64,000 nt of DNA, from assembly GCA_963575745.1 (NCBI GenBank), contig CAUYUJ010016059.1:1487349-1551348 (forward strand), in the 5' to 3' direction. The DNA comes from Prorocentrum cordatum. Taxonomy: Eukaryota > Sar > Dinophyceae > Prorocentrales > Prorocentraceae. Position numbers and translations under genes: made by a program. Of this stretch, positions 52,438-62,099 are shown piece by piece. Within the stretch, counting starts at the first letter, position 1. Every line of letters starts with the position of its first letter. The notes beneath the pieces are model-generated. The model saw only the letters and a program-made list of their open reading frames with translations. It searched no databases and was not told the DNA's origin.

Positions 52438-52655
52438 TCGACACGTAGCTATTGTCGGCTTTCCGCCGCCGTGAGGCCCTCTTTGGATACTCGGTCTACC
52501 ACCTTCGGCCTACCACCTTCCCGTGCGACGCATCATGCGATTCATTCGACACGCAGGTATTGTCGGCTTTCCGCCGCCGTGAGGCCCTCCTTGGATACTC
52601 GGTCTACCACCTTCGGCCTACCACCTTCCCGTGCGACGCATCATGCGATACATGC
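52438..52655 (+). repeat. 108-bp tandem duplication (36 codons, in frame)
   Basis: ATTGTCGGCTTTCCGCCGCC begins at 52451 and again at 52559, exactly 108 bp apart; the copies differ at only a few sites. Two plus frames stay open through both copies (for example LSAFRRREALFGYSVYHLRP twice). A plus frame from 52165 is open for 183 codons across it; no domain. Confidence 0.85.
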
Positions 52656-53140
52656 ACTATCGAGTGCGCAGCTTCCGAGTCAGTTCTCGTGTGATCATCC
52701 GAACTGCTCTCCGTAACCTTTACTGCATCAGTGTTGTGCTTTGGATTCGTAACACAACATGTAATGCATTGACCCAGTCATCGTACGAATGTGCAAAGGC
52801 AACAAGAGTTGTGATTATGCCTTTCCCCCTTGCGCCCGTAGAAACTCCAATCCGTCTTTAGTGCTTTGCGTGCACCTCTGTCCTGTTCTTGTTCATCAAC
52901 CGCACTGTTACCTCCCAGCCCTGGCGGCAACCAAATATCAATATTAGCAAAAGACTAAACCTGTGCACTGCGTTATTCGGGTCACGCGCGTCGTATTACC
53001 ATTCGTCCGTTAGCGCTCATATAGGGCACTCTTGAAAGCGGCACGCTGCAAGAAACCACGGGCTTATATCCGCTGTGCCCCAGCGCCCCTAACCCAGATG
53101 GGTTTGGGCTTGGGGTCAGAACCACATGTCAGGTATCAGA
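52656..53140. other. Unique spacer, no gene seen
   Basis: No repeats or recognisable coding sequence. Confidence 0.35.
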
Positions 53141-53149
53141 TGCGTCCTT

Positions 53150-53830
53150 CCCTTCCTCCCCCTCCTCCTCCTCCTCCTCCTCTTCCTCCTCCTCCTCCTA
53201 TTCCTCTTCCTCCTCCTCCTCTTCCTCCTTCTCCTCAACCTGCGAGTGTGTTTTCAATCGGGAACTCCGAGGCCTCTCTGTCGTGTCGGGGTGTTCGAGC
53301 TGGACGATGGCGACCCTCATGAGGAGGAGGAGGAGGAGCACGAGCAGGAGAGGAGAGGCGTGGAGGGGGCGGCAAAGTAGAAAGAGGAGGAAGGGTGGAT
53401 GAGGGAGGCAGGAGGAGGAGAGGAGCATTCACCACTCGTCCTCCCCCGCCTTCCTCGCCCGCGCGCACCTGGCCAGACCGGGTCGACAGGGTCGTCGTCG
53501 ACGAACTGCAGCCTGACGCCCGCGTGCGCCCTGCTCGCTGGGCCGCGCCAGACCCCGACCAGGGCGAGTGGCCTGCCCGTGCGCGCGCGCCTTTTCCGGA
53601 GCAGCCTCCTCCTGGGAAGTCCTCCTTCTCCTCCTGGGAGCTCCTCCTCCCCTCCACCCCTCTTCCTCTGCCTCCTCCTTCCTATTCCTCCTCCTCCTCC
53701 TCCTCCTCCTCCTCCTCCTCCTCCTCCTCCTCCTCCGCTGCCTCTTCCTATTTTGCCTCCTCCTCCTCCTCCTCCTCGTCCTCCTCCTCCTCCTCCTGCT
53801 CGTTCAGACTCGTAGACCCTTGGTTTGCGA
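53150..53830 (+). repeat. (CCT)n tracts flanking a GC-rich patch
   Basis: (CTC)n at 53156-53235, GGA-rich at 53318-53420, a GC-rich unique patch to about 53620, then (CTC)n at 53685-53800. Frames are Ser-, Pro- or Leu-rich artefacts. Confidence 0.88.
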
Positions 53831-54170
53831 ACATCTAAAAAGCATTGTCAGGGCTTCCGGAGCCCTCTGACCCCTAGAGGCATCCAGACGCCGTTTTCTT
53901 ATTTCCTTCTGCTCCTCGCCGAGTCCGCCATAGCGCTGCAATCTTCAGGGCCATACTGTAGCTACTAAACCTCGAGCTCTAGCTATACTGAATACTCATA
54001 TTGCGAGTGTGAATATGATCTCGTGCCATGGAGCTCTATACAACATGTTTGCAGCTCGACGCTTGCCTTCCTGTCCCCTCGCCGCTGCGGTACAGCGGAC
54101 GGCTGCCTGCCCTGTGGCAGCAGGGCCGCAGAGCAGCTGCCGCGTGAATCCGTGGCTGCTCCCAGCCCTG

Positions 54171-54314
54171 GATGTTGTACTTGCTTCGCAGGGCAAGCCC
54201 CCTAATCGCCAGGCTGGGAACTCGTTGCTACTTCCAGTCCTGGACGTTGTACTTGCTTCGCAGGGCCAGTCCCCTGATCGCCGGGCCAGCTTCATCCTCG
54301 ATCCCGTCTGGGAC
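54171..54314 (+). repeat. 72-bp tandem duplication
   Basis: GATGTTGTACTTGCTTCGCA at 54171 recurs as GACGTTGTACTTGCTTCGCA at 54243, followed by GGGCNAGNCCCCTNATCGCC in both. 72 bp is 24 codons. Confidence 0.85.
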
Positions 54315-54420
54315 ACAGGAGGCAGCTTGCGGGGGCTCATGCCGTAGCTCCGCTAGCGCGAGCGCGCGCGGATCATGCGAACTTATGCTGGACATGAGCC
54401 TGAGCATGCCACAAACCTGC

Positions 54421-55268
54421 TTATACTTTAAGTCTCTTACAGGTGGTCCGCGCGGTGACGCCGAGCATGAGGACGACGAAGACCAAGACGATGATGACGA
54501 CCACAATGTCGACGAAGACCACGGCGACGCCAAGCACGACGCGGGCGCAGACCGAGACGACGGCCACGACAGCAATGACGACTAGCACCACAAAGATGGC
54601 CCACGGCGGCAGCGACCACCAAGTGACGACAGCGCCTGAAGCCACGGCGGGATCGGCATCGGCGACGACGACCACGGCGACGGAGGCTGCGGCGACCACG
54701 ACGACGACGACGACCATCCATGGCGACGACGGCGGCGGCGGCGGCGGCAGTGGCGCCGGCCTGGAGCGGCGCAGAGGGCACACGGGGCTGGCGCTGCCGA
54801 CCGCCAGGGCCTTCTGGGCCGCGGTGCGGGCCCGCGGCCTCGGCGCGGGGGGCTGCGCCTCCTTCTGCGCCGAGGCCCCGCGGGCTCTGCCGCGCAAGCT
54901 GCCAGCCCGGTCCCTGGCGGCCGCCACGCACGCGCGCCCCTCGCGCGAAGAGGTCGGCGAGGCCAAGCGATCCGGCGCCGGGGCCGCCGGGGCTACCTCT
55001 GGCTTTGCCACGGCTGCCGCGGGCAGAGGTGGTGGAGCGGCCGCCAACAGTAGAGCCGGTGGCGGCACGACCGGCGGCGAGGTGGCCAGCGGCGACGCGA
55101 TCTGCAGTGCAGCGGCCGTTGGTGGCACGACTGGTGGCAGCACGGCCTGCAGCTCCACACCGGCAGGCGCTGCGGCCCGCGGCGGCGAGGGCGAGCCCTG
55201 CGGCGCTGGAGCGGCGTCGCAGCTGTCCAGCGCCGCGGCCGCCACGCAGGGCGGGCAGAACCACTTGC
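54421..55268 (-). CDS. PHD-finger gene, exon C (end of zinc finger and low-complexity tail)
   Basis: The acceptor is a C-run followed by AG (55270-55269). With one base carried over from exon B the frame reads G-KWFCPPCV, the last Cys pair and aromatic of a PHD finger. It continues AAAALDSCDAAPAPQGSPSP and stays open, Ala/Pro-rich, through ASPTSSREGRACVAAARDRA to a TAA at 54423-54421. The last ~100 codons are Val/Ile-rich because of a GAC/GTC microsatellite (54660-54720), so the real exon probably stops earlier at a donor I cannot place. PHD fingers read histone tails or mediate chromatin contacts; a chromatin role is inferred from the family only. Confidence 0.6.
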
Positions 55269-55498
55269 CTGGGGGGGGGAGCGGGGCATGGGAGCGTCAC
55301 ATATCCGACAGACAGACGAAGAGTGCAAGAGATGGGGCCCATGACGAAGGTGTGATGGCACGGAGATACATGACAACCAGCAGCAGCAAAGAACTGGACG
55401 ATGCCACGTTTGATCACCAGCTGTGCTAAGCCCGCCAACCTTTTTCGGGAGCCGCCTTCTAGACTTATGAGTTCGGAGACCTTCTTCATCGCCTACAG

Positions 55499-55702
55499 TC
55501 GGCGGCGCGCCAGGGGGAAATAAGAGGGGGCGGGCCTTATCAGAAGGCTTGGAAGCCCCCTGGCCTTCTGAAAGGTTTGCTAAGCCTTCCCCGAACACGC
55601 AGACAATTCTCAGAAGGCCGAGTGGCTTCTGAGAAGCCCCGCCGCCTTATGAGAAGGCCTACGTACTCCTTCTCACTACCCCCCCTGGCTCGCCGCCGAT
55701 TT
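55499..55702. mobile_element. Fold-back (MITE-like) element, copy 3, inside PHD gene intron
   Basis: Left end TCGGCGGCGCGCCAGGGGGA, right end CCCCCTGGCTCGCCGCCGAT, with internal CCTTATCAGAAGGC, ATTCTCAGAAGGC and CTTCTGAGAAGCC. Arms pair over about 25 bp at the tips. It lies just upstream (in gene sense) of exon C. Confidence 0.72.
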
Positions 55703-55739
55703 CTCCATCGCCCGAAGAGGGCCGCAGCCAGCGGCGGAG

Positions 55740-55860
55740 CTCGGAGGAGCCGTGGCGAGCCATGACAGACTCTGCAGGGCGTCTGCTTCCCATGGCCAGA
55801 GACTCCACACGTCGTGCAACTCCACCCGTCGTGCACGATCGCCGTCGGTACTGAGCGTCT
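55740..55860 (-). CDS. RanBP2-type zinc-finger fragment inside the PHD gene intron
   Basis: Minus strand reads DGWSCTTCGVSGHGKQTPCR and then VCHG: W-x-C-x2-C-x10-C-x2-C, the spacing of a RanBP2-type zinc ribbon. The usual Asn after the first Cys pair is not present. Weak upstream codons (RTNLEGLGTSRRSVPTAIVH) are open in the same frame. It lies between exons B and C of the PHD gene on the same strand, so it cannot be part of an intact PHD reading. It may be an alternative exon or a nested retro-fragment. Confidence 0.4.
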
Positions 55861-56480
55861 GCTTGTTCCAAGACCCTCCAAATTTGTGCGAAGACGTGCC
55901 TCGACTGCGTCGGAGGATGCAGCCACGGGGGAGCCCGTCCTCCCGCCCACGTTGCCGCCGCGCCCTGCACCCACGACCCAGGCACGGTGGCGGGACGTAC
56001 CGAAGGCCAGCCCCAGTACTTCTGCTGGTGCGATGTCGCCGCCCGCAGAGCGTGCAGAAGGTTGTGCAAGACGGGTGCAAGACGGGTGCAAGGCGGTCCA
56101 GGGGCGCAAGACGGGTGCAAGGCGGTCCAGGGTCATCGCCAACCTGCTCGAAGTCTACGATGGGGGCACATGGTCAGGGGACCAGAGCGATGCACGCTTT
56201 GGTTGGCCCTCTCGGGGCTTGTCTCGAAGACGGGGGGCGGGAGACGCGCGGCGAACGGGGTCAGAGCGACAACACAGCTCCCGCTGCCTCTCTCACGGGG
56301 GTGCCCCGGAGCTCAGGGCCGCCGACGGCCTTTTCCCCAAACCGTGGGCCGACGACGTCAACAATATCCACAGACATGTGCCAACAAGATACGGAAAGAA
56401 GCGAACCCACCGCAGCGTCCTACGTATCAGACAGCAAAAACGCAGTCTGACGATTCTGAATCCGGCCGGCCCTCTGGGCG
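55861..56480. other. Intronic sequence with a 33-bp tandem repeat at about 56068-56131
   Basis: GACGGGTGCAAGGCGGTCCA and GGGGCGCAAGACGGGTGCAA repeat twice. The rest is unique; nothing else supported. Confidence 0.5.
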
Positions 56481-57180
56481 CAGGCGGTCTAACGATATGG
56501 TTCTCTCATCCCAAACGCTCTTCCCTATGGGAAGGGGTAGCCTCCCCCTCCCCTTCCTGAGGTTGCTTGTGCCCCCCCAGCCGCGATTTGCAGGGGGTCA
56601 TGTTTCGCCCAAGATAGCTCCAAGAGGGTCTCCGTTGGTCCAAGATGGCCTCAAGATAGCTCCAGATGGTTCAAGCAGGCCTGCCTCCGTCATGATTCTA
56701 AGAGGCGCCAAGTGAGCCACAAGATGCTTTTGGGTGCTCTCGGAGCCTCCAGCAACCCCCCACGATGTCCAAACCAATCAGGTACCTGACGCAAATCATT
56801 ATGGTTTGCATTCTCGCCTTTTCGCGTGCGATGTGCTGTTAAGGCTTCAAGGTGGCCCCACGATGGTCCTAGAGAGACCCACGAGGGACCCACGAGGCCC
56901 TCAAGACTGCTCCAACATCTGTTTTTGCAGGTTCTTGGGGAGGGGGACCCGGCCCCTGTTTTGATTGGCGCCCATCAGGATGGCCCCAAGGCGCTCTCCA
57001 GTGTTCCCAAGAAGTCCCCAAGAGGGCCCCCAGAGGGGCTCAAGAGGGCCCCAAGACAAATCAAAAGAGCCCCATGATAACCCCTAGACCTTCCAAAAAC
57101 GTGCCAAGGGGGCCCATGTAGAACCTCAAGAAGACCCAAAACCCGAGACGATTCCAAGAACACTCCGAGACAGCTCCAAG
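56480..57180 (+). repeat. Intron-borne element copy 1: C-rich head, AT-richer spacer, phased array block 5
   Basis: Order: GGTCTAACGATATGG, CTTCCCTATGGGAAGGGGTA, CCTCCCCCTCCCC, CCAAGATGGCC words, GGTGCTCTCGGAGCC, ACCAATCAGGTACC, TTTGCATTCTCGCCTTTTCG, then GGCCCCAAGNC units at 10/11 bp. The same order occurs at 58870-59660 in the other intron of the gene. Confidence 0.8.
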
Positions 57181-57515
57181 GGTTGTCATCATCCTTCTCC
57201 GCCCACCTCCCTCCGTCCTCCCCCGACTCCTCCTCCTTCACATCCTACTCCTCATCCTCCTCGTCGTTTCCGTGTTCCTCGTCATCATCGTCCTTGTTTT
57301 CGTCTGCATCTTCGTCCTCCTGCTCCTCCTCCTTCTCCACCTCCTCGTCGTCGTCATCCTCCTTACCTTCCTCATTGTCCTCCTCCTCGTTCCTGCCCTC
57401 GTCGTCCGCCTCGTCCGTATCCGCCTTCTCTCCTTCTCCTCCTCCTCCTCCTCTTCTTCCTCCTCCTCATCCTCCTCCACCTCCTCCTCCTCCTCCTCCT
57501 CCTACTCGTTGCCCC
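57180..57515 (+). repeat. (CCT/CTC/GTC)n pyrimidine tract in intron
   Basis: CTCCTCCTC and CGTCCTCCTC words with short interruptions. A weaker CGTCCTCGTC tract continues at 57555-57650. Confidence 0.9.
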
Positions 57516-57779
57516 CAAGAGGGCACCAAGAGAACCCACACATGTCTCCAAGAATCCTCGTCCTCATCGGCGTCAGATTCGGCTCGTCACCCTCGTCAAC
57601 GTCCTCGTCTTTGCTTGTCCTCCTCATCCTCGCCCTCGTTGTCCTCGCCCCCGTCTGGCGATTGCCTTTGCATGGGCTGGCGGGATACGCGAAGCCTTCA
57701 TAACTGCCCTAGTAGCCTGAATGGCTCTACATCCTCAGTGATGCTTCACTCCTAGGCGAGGCCTCGGGGTCCTCCCGAG

Positions 57780-58230
57780 CGCCCAAGTGAGGCGCCAAAC
57801 GGGAGGCACGGCCCTCGGCCTCAGGCCAAGAGCGTTCCAAGATGGCCCACGTTGGTCCCAAGACGGCCCAAGAAGCGCCCAGCAGGCTCCAGGAGGATTC
57901 CAAGAGGACTTCGAGGGGGATGTTGCTAGAGTTTTCAAACGATTTCGGCGGTACTCTCTTTGTTTGGGCTGCCGACTTCCCTGGACGACCCAGGAGACCC
58001 CAAGATCTCTCCAAGACGACCCAAAAAGCCTCCAAGAGGGCGCCCAAGTGGCCCAAGATGGCTCCCAAGAGGCATCAAAAGAGGCTCCCACTACTCCCAA
58101 CAGGCCCCACGAAGCCCCAAGAGGCCCCCAAGAAGCCCCCAAGAGGCTTCCGAGAGGCCTCAAAACTGCTCCCCAGAGGCTCCCGAGATCCCTCCAAAGA
58201 GACCCCAAGAAGCATCCATGAGGACTTTGA
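57780..58230 (+). repeat. Phased 10/11-bp CCCAAGAGG array, block 6, in intron
   Basis: Anchors at 57859, 57869, 57880, 57890 and 57901: steps 10, 11, 10, 11. An AT-richer spacer (GTTTTCAAACGATTTCGGCG) lies at 57930-57975. Confidence 0.88.
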
Positions 58231-58490
58231 CCCACAATCCAAGTACGTCTCGAAACTCTGCTGGAACTCTCTTGAGCCATCTTGGCGCCGGCTGGGGCAG
58301 TCTATCGGCTCTCTTCGACAGGGTGCGAGCCACATCGCTAAAGATCTCCTCGAAGACCGTCCTGCCTGCCCTACCGTACCCCCTGGGAACGCGCACACAA
58401 CCACGCAGCCACAGTGATGCGCAATGGGCCAGCGAAGCGATGAAATGAATAATGAGAGGCATTCCCCTCATCTCACCTCGTCGTCCAACG
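58231..58490. other. Intronic stretch open on both strands
   Basis: Minus frame (GRAGRTVFEEIFSDVARTLS, then KRADRLPQPAPRWLKRVPAE) and plus frame (KYVSKLCWNSLEPSWRRLGQ) both look protein-like. It sits between PHD exons B and C, so it is not part of the PHD reading. Unresolved. Confidence 0.25.
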
Positions 58491-58772
58491 CAGCATTTGC
58501 ATGCGGTTGTCTGACCTGGCCGCCGCAACGCAGCCTCCCCAGACCACCCCGCGAAGAATTCCAGACGCATTCCCCGTGCTTCTGAGCCTCACAAACCTCG
58601 TGGCACCTCACAGCGACTGTCTCTGCCTCGCGGAACCGTGGGAGGCAGCTCACGCTGCTGCTGTCCATCTGTTACGATCACTGATCGAGACTGCGCGGGC
58701 TGCCACCCAACATCAGGCTCGGATGCCCCCCGCTTGTTTCGCAAAACCAGGGCGGCGGACGCGACCGGTCGC

Positions 58773-58832
58773 CTCGAGGTACTCTGACTTCGCCGATGCA
58801 ATAGTAGTGGTAGGTTGCGTTGCATGTGCCAC
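58773..58832 (-). CDS. PHD-finger gene, exon B (middle of zinc finger)
   Basis: A 60-nt exon between a TTGCCAG acceptor and a G|GCGACC donor (GC type). With the G from exon A it reads G-GTCNATYHYYCIGEVRVPR, supplying the fourth Cys, the His and the fifth Cys of the PHD Cys4-His-Cys3 pattern (C-x4-H-x2-C) and the VPRG turn before the final Trp. Phase 1 on both sides, matching exons A and C. The fit of three separate short pieces in phase is the main evidence for the gene. Confidence 0.72.
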
Positions 58833-58869
58833 CTGGCAAGCCCGCCCGCAGGAGGTCACACCAGCCCTT

Positions 58870-59660
58870 GGGGCGAAGGTAGTCTAACGAATTCAATACT
58901 TCCTCTTCCCAAGCCCTCTCCCCTTCGGGGAGGGGTACCCTCCCCCTCCCCTCCCTGATGTTTTTGTTGGTCGTTCGCTAAAAGAGTTAGAGCGCCGAAG
59001 ATGGCCCAAGATGGCTCCAAGAAGGCCTCCAATGCTCCCAAATGGCCTCGAAGGCGGGTCAAAATGGCCGAAAATGACTCAATATAGCTTCTGACATACC
59101 TCCAAGTGCTCTCGGAGCCCCCGAAGGCCCCCCCTACCAGAGGCCAACATACCTTTGAACACCTGAGACCAATCAATGATGTTTGCCTTCTCGCCTTTTC
59201 GCTTGCGATGTGTTTCCGAGGCCTTGGGATGGCCCAGCGATTGCCCAAGAGAGCCCCAAGAGGGGCCCAAGATGACCCCCCCGGACGGCACGAAGGGCGC
59301 CCCGAGAGAGCACCAAGAGGGCCCCAAGAGGCAAATCGAGGACGCCAGGAGGTGGAGACGAATCGGGGGCACCTCCTCCCTTGGTCGACGCCCTACAAGA
59401 TGGCCCAAAATGCCCTCCAGGGCTCCTGATAGGGCCCGAAGAGGCCCCCAACAGCGCCTAAGAGCGCCCTGAATGGCGCTCAAGAGCGGCCCAAGAGCGC
59501 CCCAAGAGGGCTGGCAAATCGGGGACCCCAGGGGGGAAGGCAAACCGGGAACCCCCATCTTTTGATCGACGCCCTACATGATGGCCCCAAGAGATCCTCC
59601 AAGGCTCCCAAAGAGGGCCCCAAGAGGGCCCCTAGGCTGCACCAAGACCGCCCCAAGAGC
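58870..59660 (+). repeat. Intron-borne element copy 2: C-rich head, spacer, phased array block 7
   Basis: AGTCTAACGAATTCAA, CTCCCCTTCGGGGAGGGGTA, CCTCCCCCTCCCC, AGTGCTCTCGGAGCCC, ACCAATCAATG, TTTGCCTTCTCGCCTTTTCG, then GCCCAAGAGAGCCCCAAGAG units (anchors 59235, 59246, 59257, 59268). Same order and orientation as 56480-57180. Confidence 0.82.
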
Positions 59661-59679
59661 GTCCCACGAGAGCCTTCTT

Positions 59680-59760
59680 CTCCTCCTCTTCCTCCTCCTC
59701 CTCCTCCTGCTCCTCCTCCTCCTCTTCCTCCCCCTCCCCCTCCCCCTCCTCCTCCTTCTC
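59680..59760 (+). repeat. (CTC)n/(CCT)n tract
   Basis: CTCCTCCTCTTCCTCC to CCCCCTCCCCCTCC, about 80 bp. Confidence 0.93.
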
Positions 59761-60525
59761 ACCTCGGCACCACGCGGGCCTCTGGGTTTTATACCAGCTG
59801 CCCGCTTTGTTTCACTATGTGTGTGTGTGTGTTTGCTTCCCTTTTCCCATCAGCTTTCATAGGCAACGGTAGTCAACGGTTCTGAACGGGCTCGTAGGGA
59901 TACGCGGAGCGTGAATTCAATGAGGATGCCGTGAGACCCAACAGCTATTCAACCAAACGACGGCCTCTTAATGCTCCTGTGATGTAAGCCTGTCGCCTGG
60001 AGAAGCGGAACTTCCGAGCCATTGTGTCTGTTAAGCCATGATGTGCATCGGACCCAGTGTTAGGCAGATTTTGGTCCACGTTGTAGGCCCCAGGAACGAG
60101 GGGGCTGCAAATCAGAACATGTTGAAAACGGACTAACGAGTGAACTTGAATGTGTCTCGCATTGTATAAGCAACGCACTCGGGACATGCTTCAATGTGAG
60201 TCACAGCCGATGGCGTCCTCCATCACCCGTGAAACCGACGAGGCTGGTGCCGCTGAACCTCAGAATAACCTCACCACATTCATTCGTTCCCTTTCGTCTG
60301 ACACCTTCTGGGGCAACAGGCTGTGCCTTTCCTAGCTGAGACTGATGTCCTGCTCGTGCCTCTGGCCTTTTCCCTCTCCTCCTGTAGCTCGCATCCTGCC
60401 TCTAACGTCCTGCTCCGTCTTCTAGCAAAAGGGGGCCTGACGGCGCCAAAACGAACCGAAGCCACCCGGGATGGGGGGGGCGCTCAAGCCGATTGGCGGC
60501 CACCCCAGGATGCCCCAGGATTCTG
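59761..60525. other. Intronic/unique sequence, no firm gene
   Basis: A short (GT)n at 59818-59832. A plus frame near 60205-60310 (SSITRETDEAGAAEPQNNLT) and a minus frame near 59950-60060 (DTMARKFRFSRRQAYITGAL) look protein-like but lack splice or domain support. Confidence 0.3.
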
Positions 60526-60707
60526 CCGGCTACACGTAAGAGTGACCTGCGGCAAGAGTGACCTTTGGTGCGCGACTTCCGGGGGCCGCGGTGAGGCCAA
60601 ACTTGAGCGCGCAGGCCGCTGCTGTCGCACCGCATTCGGCCAACTGGGGAACCCAGCGTGCCCGCACCCGACGTCACTCTGGCGAAAGGTTACTCTCACG
60701 TCTAGCC
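60526..60707. mobile_element. ~180-bp fold-back element in intron
   Basis: The left arm has CGGCTACACGTAAGAGTGAC and CTGCGGCAAGAGTGAC. The right arm has GTCACTCTGGCGAAAGG and TTACTCTCACGTCTAGCCG. The arms are about 37 bp with a few mismatches. No coding capacity. Confidence 0.75.
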
Positions 60708-61190
60708 GATACTGACGTGGATGCCACCAGATGGTCGCCTGGGCGCACGTGGGCCTCCATTGAGGGCCCCGAGCCCCGAGGCCGAAGGGCCCCAGCAAGG
60801 CTAGACGGCCCACAGTGGCCCCGGAGACGCCCCCGAGTGGGCAAACACCTCGAAGGACACAAGCTTGCGCCGGTGCCGCGTGGTCACCGCTGGCTGCGTT
60901 TCCCGAGCGGCTCCCAACCAGCCCACGTGGCCCCCAAGGCTGTCCGCGATCCTGGCCCCCAGAACCTCGAACAGAAGCCCCAGGATGGCCCGAAGGCTGG
61001 CCCAGAGGAGCCAAGATGCCGCCGAGCCAGCCCTGAAGGCCCCAAGGTGGTCTCAAGATGCCCAGCCTGAAGAACTGGCCTCGGAGGGCGCAGCCCCTGG
61101 TGACCGGTCATGCCCATCGCGAGGGACAATGATATTTCTTGCTTTGCTTACCACGACCCGTTCTCTGAGCTCGGGGCGAGCCACCCTTGC
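60708..61190. other. 5' part of PHD intron A with weak phased words
   Basis: GGGCCCCGAGCCCCGAGG, GGCCCACAGTGGCCCCGG and GGCCCGAAGGCTGGCCC words at about 10-12 bp, a decayed phased array. No gene. Confidence 0.35.
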
Positions 61191-61251
61191 CGTCGCAGAG
61201 GATCATTGCCGAGTCGTCAGAGTTCCTTCCGCAGACGCGGCAGGGCCAGTC
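61191..61251 (-). CDS. PHD-finger gene, exon A (start of zinc finger)
   Basis: A 61-nt exon between a CGCCACAG acceptor and a G|GCAAGG donor (GC type). It reads DWPCRVCGRNSDDSAMILCD plus one base, supplying the first two Cys, the DDSAMILCD signature and the third Cys of a PHD finger. Spliced to exon B (2,358-nt intron) and exon C (3,504-nt intron) it gives a full Cys4-His-Cys3 module with the conserved Trp two residues before the final Cys-x2-Cys. C3-C4 spacing is x4 and not x2, as in a subset of PHD fingers. Upstream exons and the start were not found. Chromatin reader by family; target unknown. Confidence 0.75.
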
Positions 61252-61623
61252 CTGTGGCGACGGGGAGTCTTCAACAAGAACCATGGCGGGACCAGCACAC
61301 TTTAAAACAGAACAAACGCAGTGCACGATTTGGGGCCACTGGAGAGTGGGACACGAAACCATTGCATACACAAGGAAGTCAGAAATCTGCAAGGGAAGAC
61401 CTGATGCTCCCAGACCTCAGAACAAGGAACACCCCGGAGTCTCGCTTAGAATAGACTCCCCACGGCGACTGAGAGGTCCGATGCGAATTCGCCCTGGATC
61501 ATACCAGCTCAATGACCCTGAGCGGACTTGCGTTCCACCTTGAGTCAAGGCGGAAAACAAGTCGCAGAATGCAAAAACAGGTCCTCATTACATGTAGGAA
61601 AAAAAACACGCCTTACCCCACAG

Positions 61624-61790
61624 AGCCATCCGTCATGGATTTGCTGGTGCCATCTGCCTCTCTGAATACCCCTGAGACAGACGCAATCGGCCTTTTCCTC
61701 CAGGATCCCTCGGGTGGAACAATTGTGTTCGACGACGCGGCAGGAAGCTGGTTCGAGGTCCCTGCCTCACCGGCTGAGTGGATTCAGCGC
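61624..61790 (+). CDS. Candidate internal exon, unrecognised protein
   Basis: An acceptor (CTTACCCCACAG) precedes 61624 and a consensus donor (CGC|GTAAGA) follows 61790. The frame from an internal ATG at 61635 reads MDLLVPSASLNTPETDAIGL and later GTIVFDDAAGSWFEVPASPA before EWIQR, ending in phase 0. Protein-like, beta-rich, no family recognised. It is transcribed away from the PHD gene. Confidence 0.45.
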
Positions 61791-62003
61791 GTAAGAAGCC
61801 TAGTGTGCCGTAGATGGACAATGCGCTGATCGATGTACGGTGGACTCGACCTGACTTGACACTTGTACAATGCCCACCCGATCGTCCTCCCTTCGCACAG
61901 GATCTGATGATCTGCTGGGAAGCAGGTATGCAGGACGTCCCGCAAGGGCCCGACTCCGCCCCCCATGGCCGCCCCTGCCCAACACTCCGACATCCCATTC
62001 CAG

Positions 62004-62099
62004 ATGATGGTAGTCAACCTTCGTCCTACCTCCTGGAAGCAGCTGGTATTCCCTCGGACCGAAAATCCTTGCGAGCAAGTGGCACATGATAAATACTAA
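62004..62099 (+). CDS. Candidate terminal exon of the 61.6-kb plus-strand gene
   Basis: After a CATTCCAG acceptor the phase-0 frame reads MMVVNLRPTSWKQLVFPRTE and NPCEQVAHDKY, then TAA at 62097-62099. It joins the previous exon in phase across a 213-nt GT-AG intron (61791-62003). A 25-nt possible micro-exon at 61901-61925 (flanked by CGCACAG and GTATGC) would break this phase and is less likely. Product unknown. Confidence 0.45.
   Translation: MMVVNLRPTSWKQLVFPRTENPCEQVAHDKY

Noticed and set aside
54423-54730. Apparent multi-pass membrane segment at the end of the PHD exon C frame
   Set aside because: The Val/Ile-rich codons come from a GAC/CGA-rich tract read in one frame; the other frames give Thr or Arg runs. 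Probably intron, not a membrane protein.
60150-60335. Plus-strand frame SSITRETDEAGAAEPQNNLT as an upstream exon of the 61.6-kb gene
   Set aside because: It would make the plus gene span the minus-strand PHD exon A, and no splice pair joins it. Composition alone is not enough.
61901-61925. 25-nt micro-exon between the two plus-strand exons
   Set aside because: Splice signals are good, but inclusion shifts the last exon into a poorer frame, while skipping keeps phase 0.
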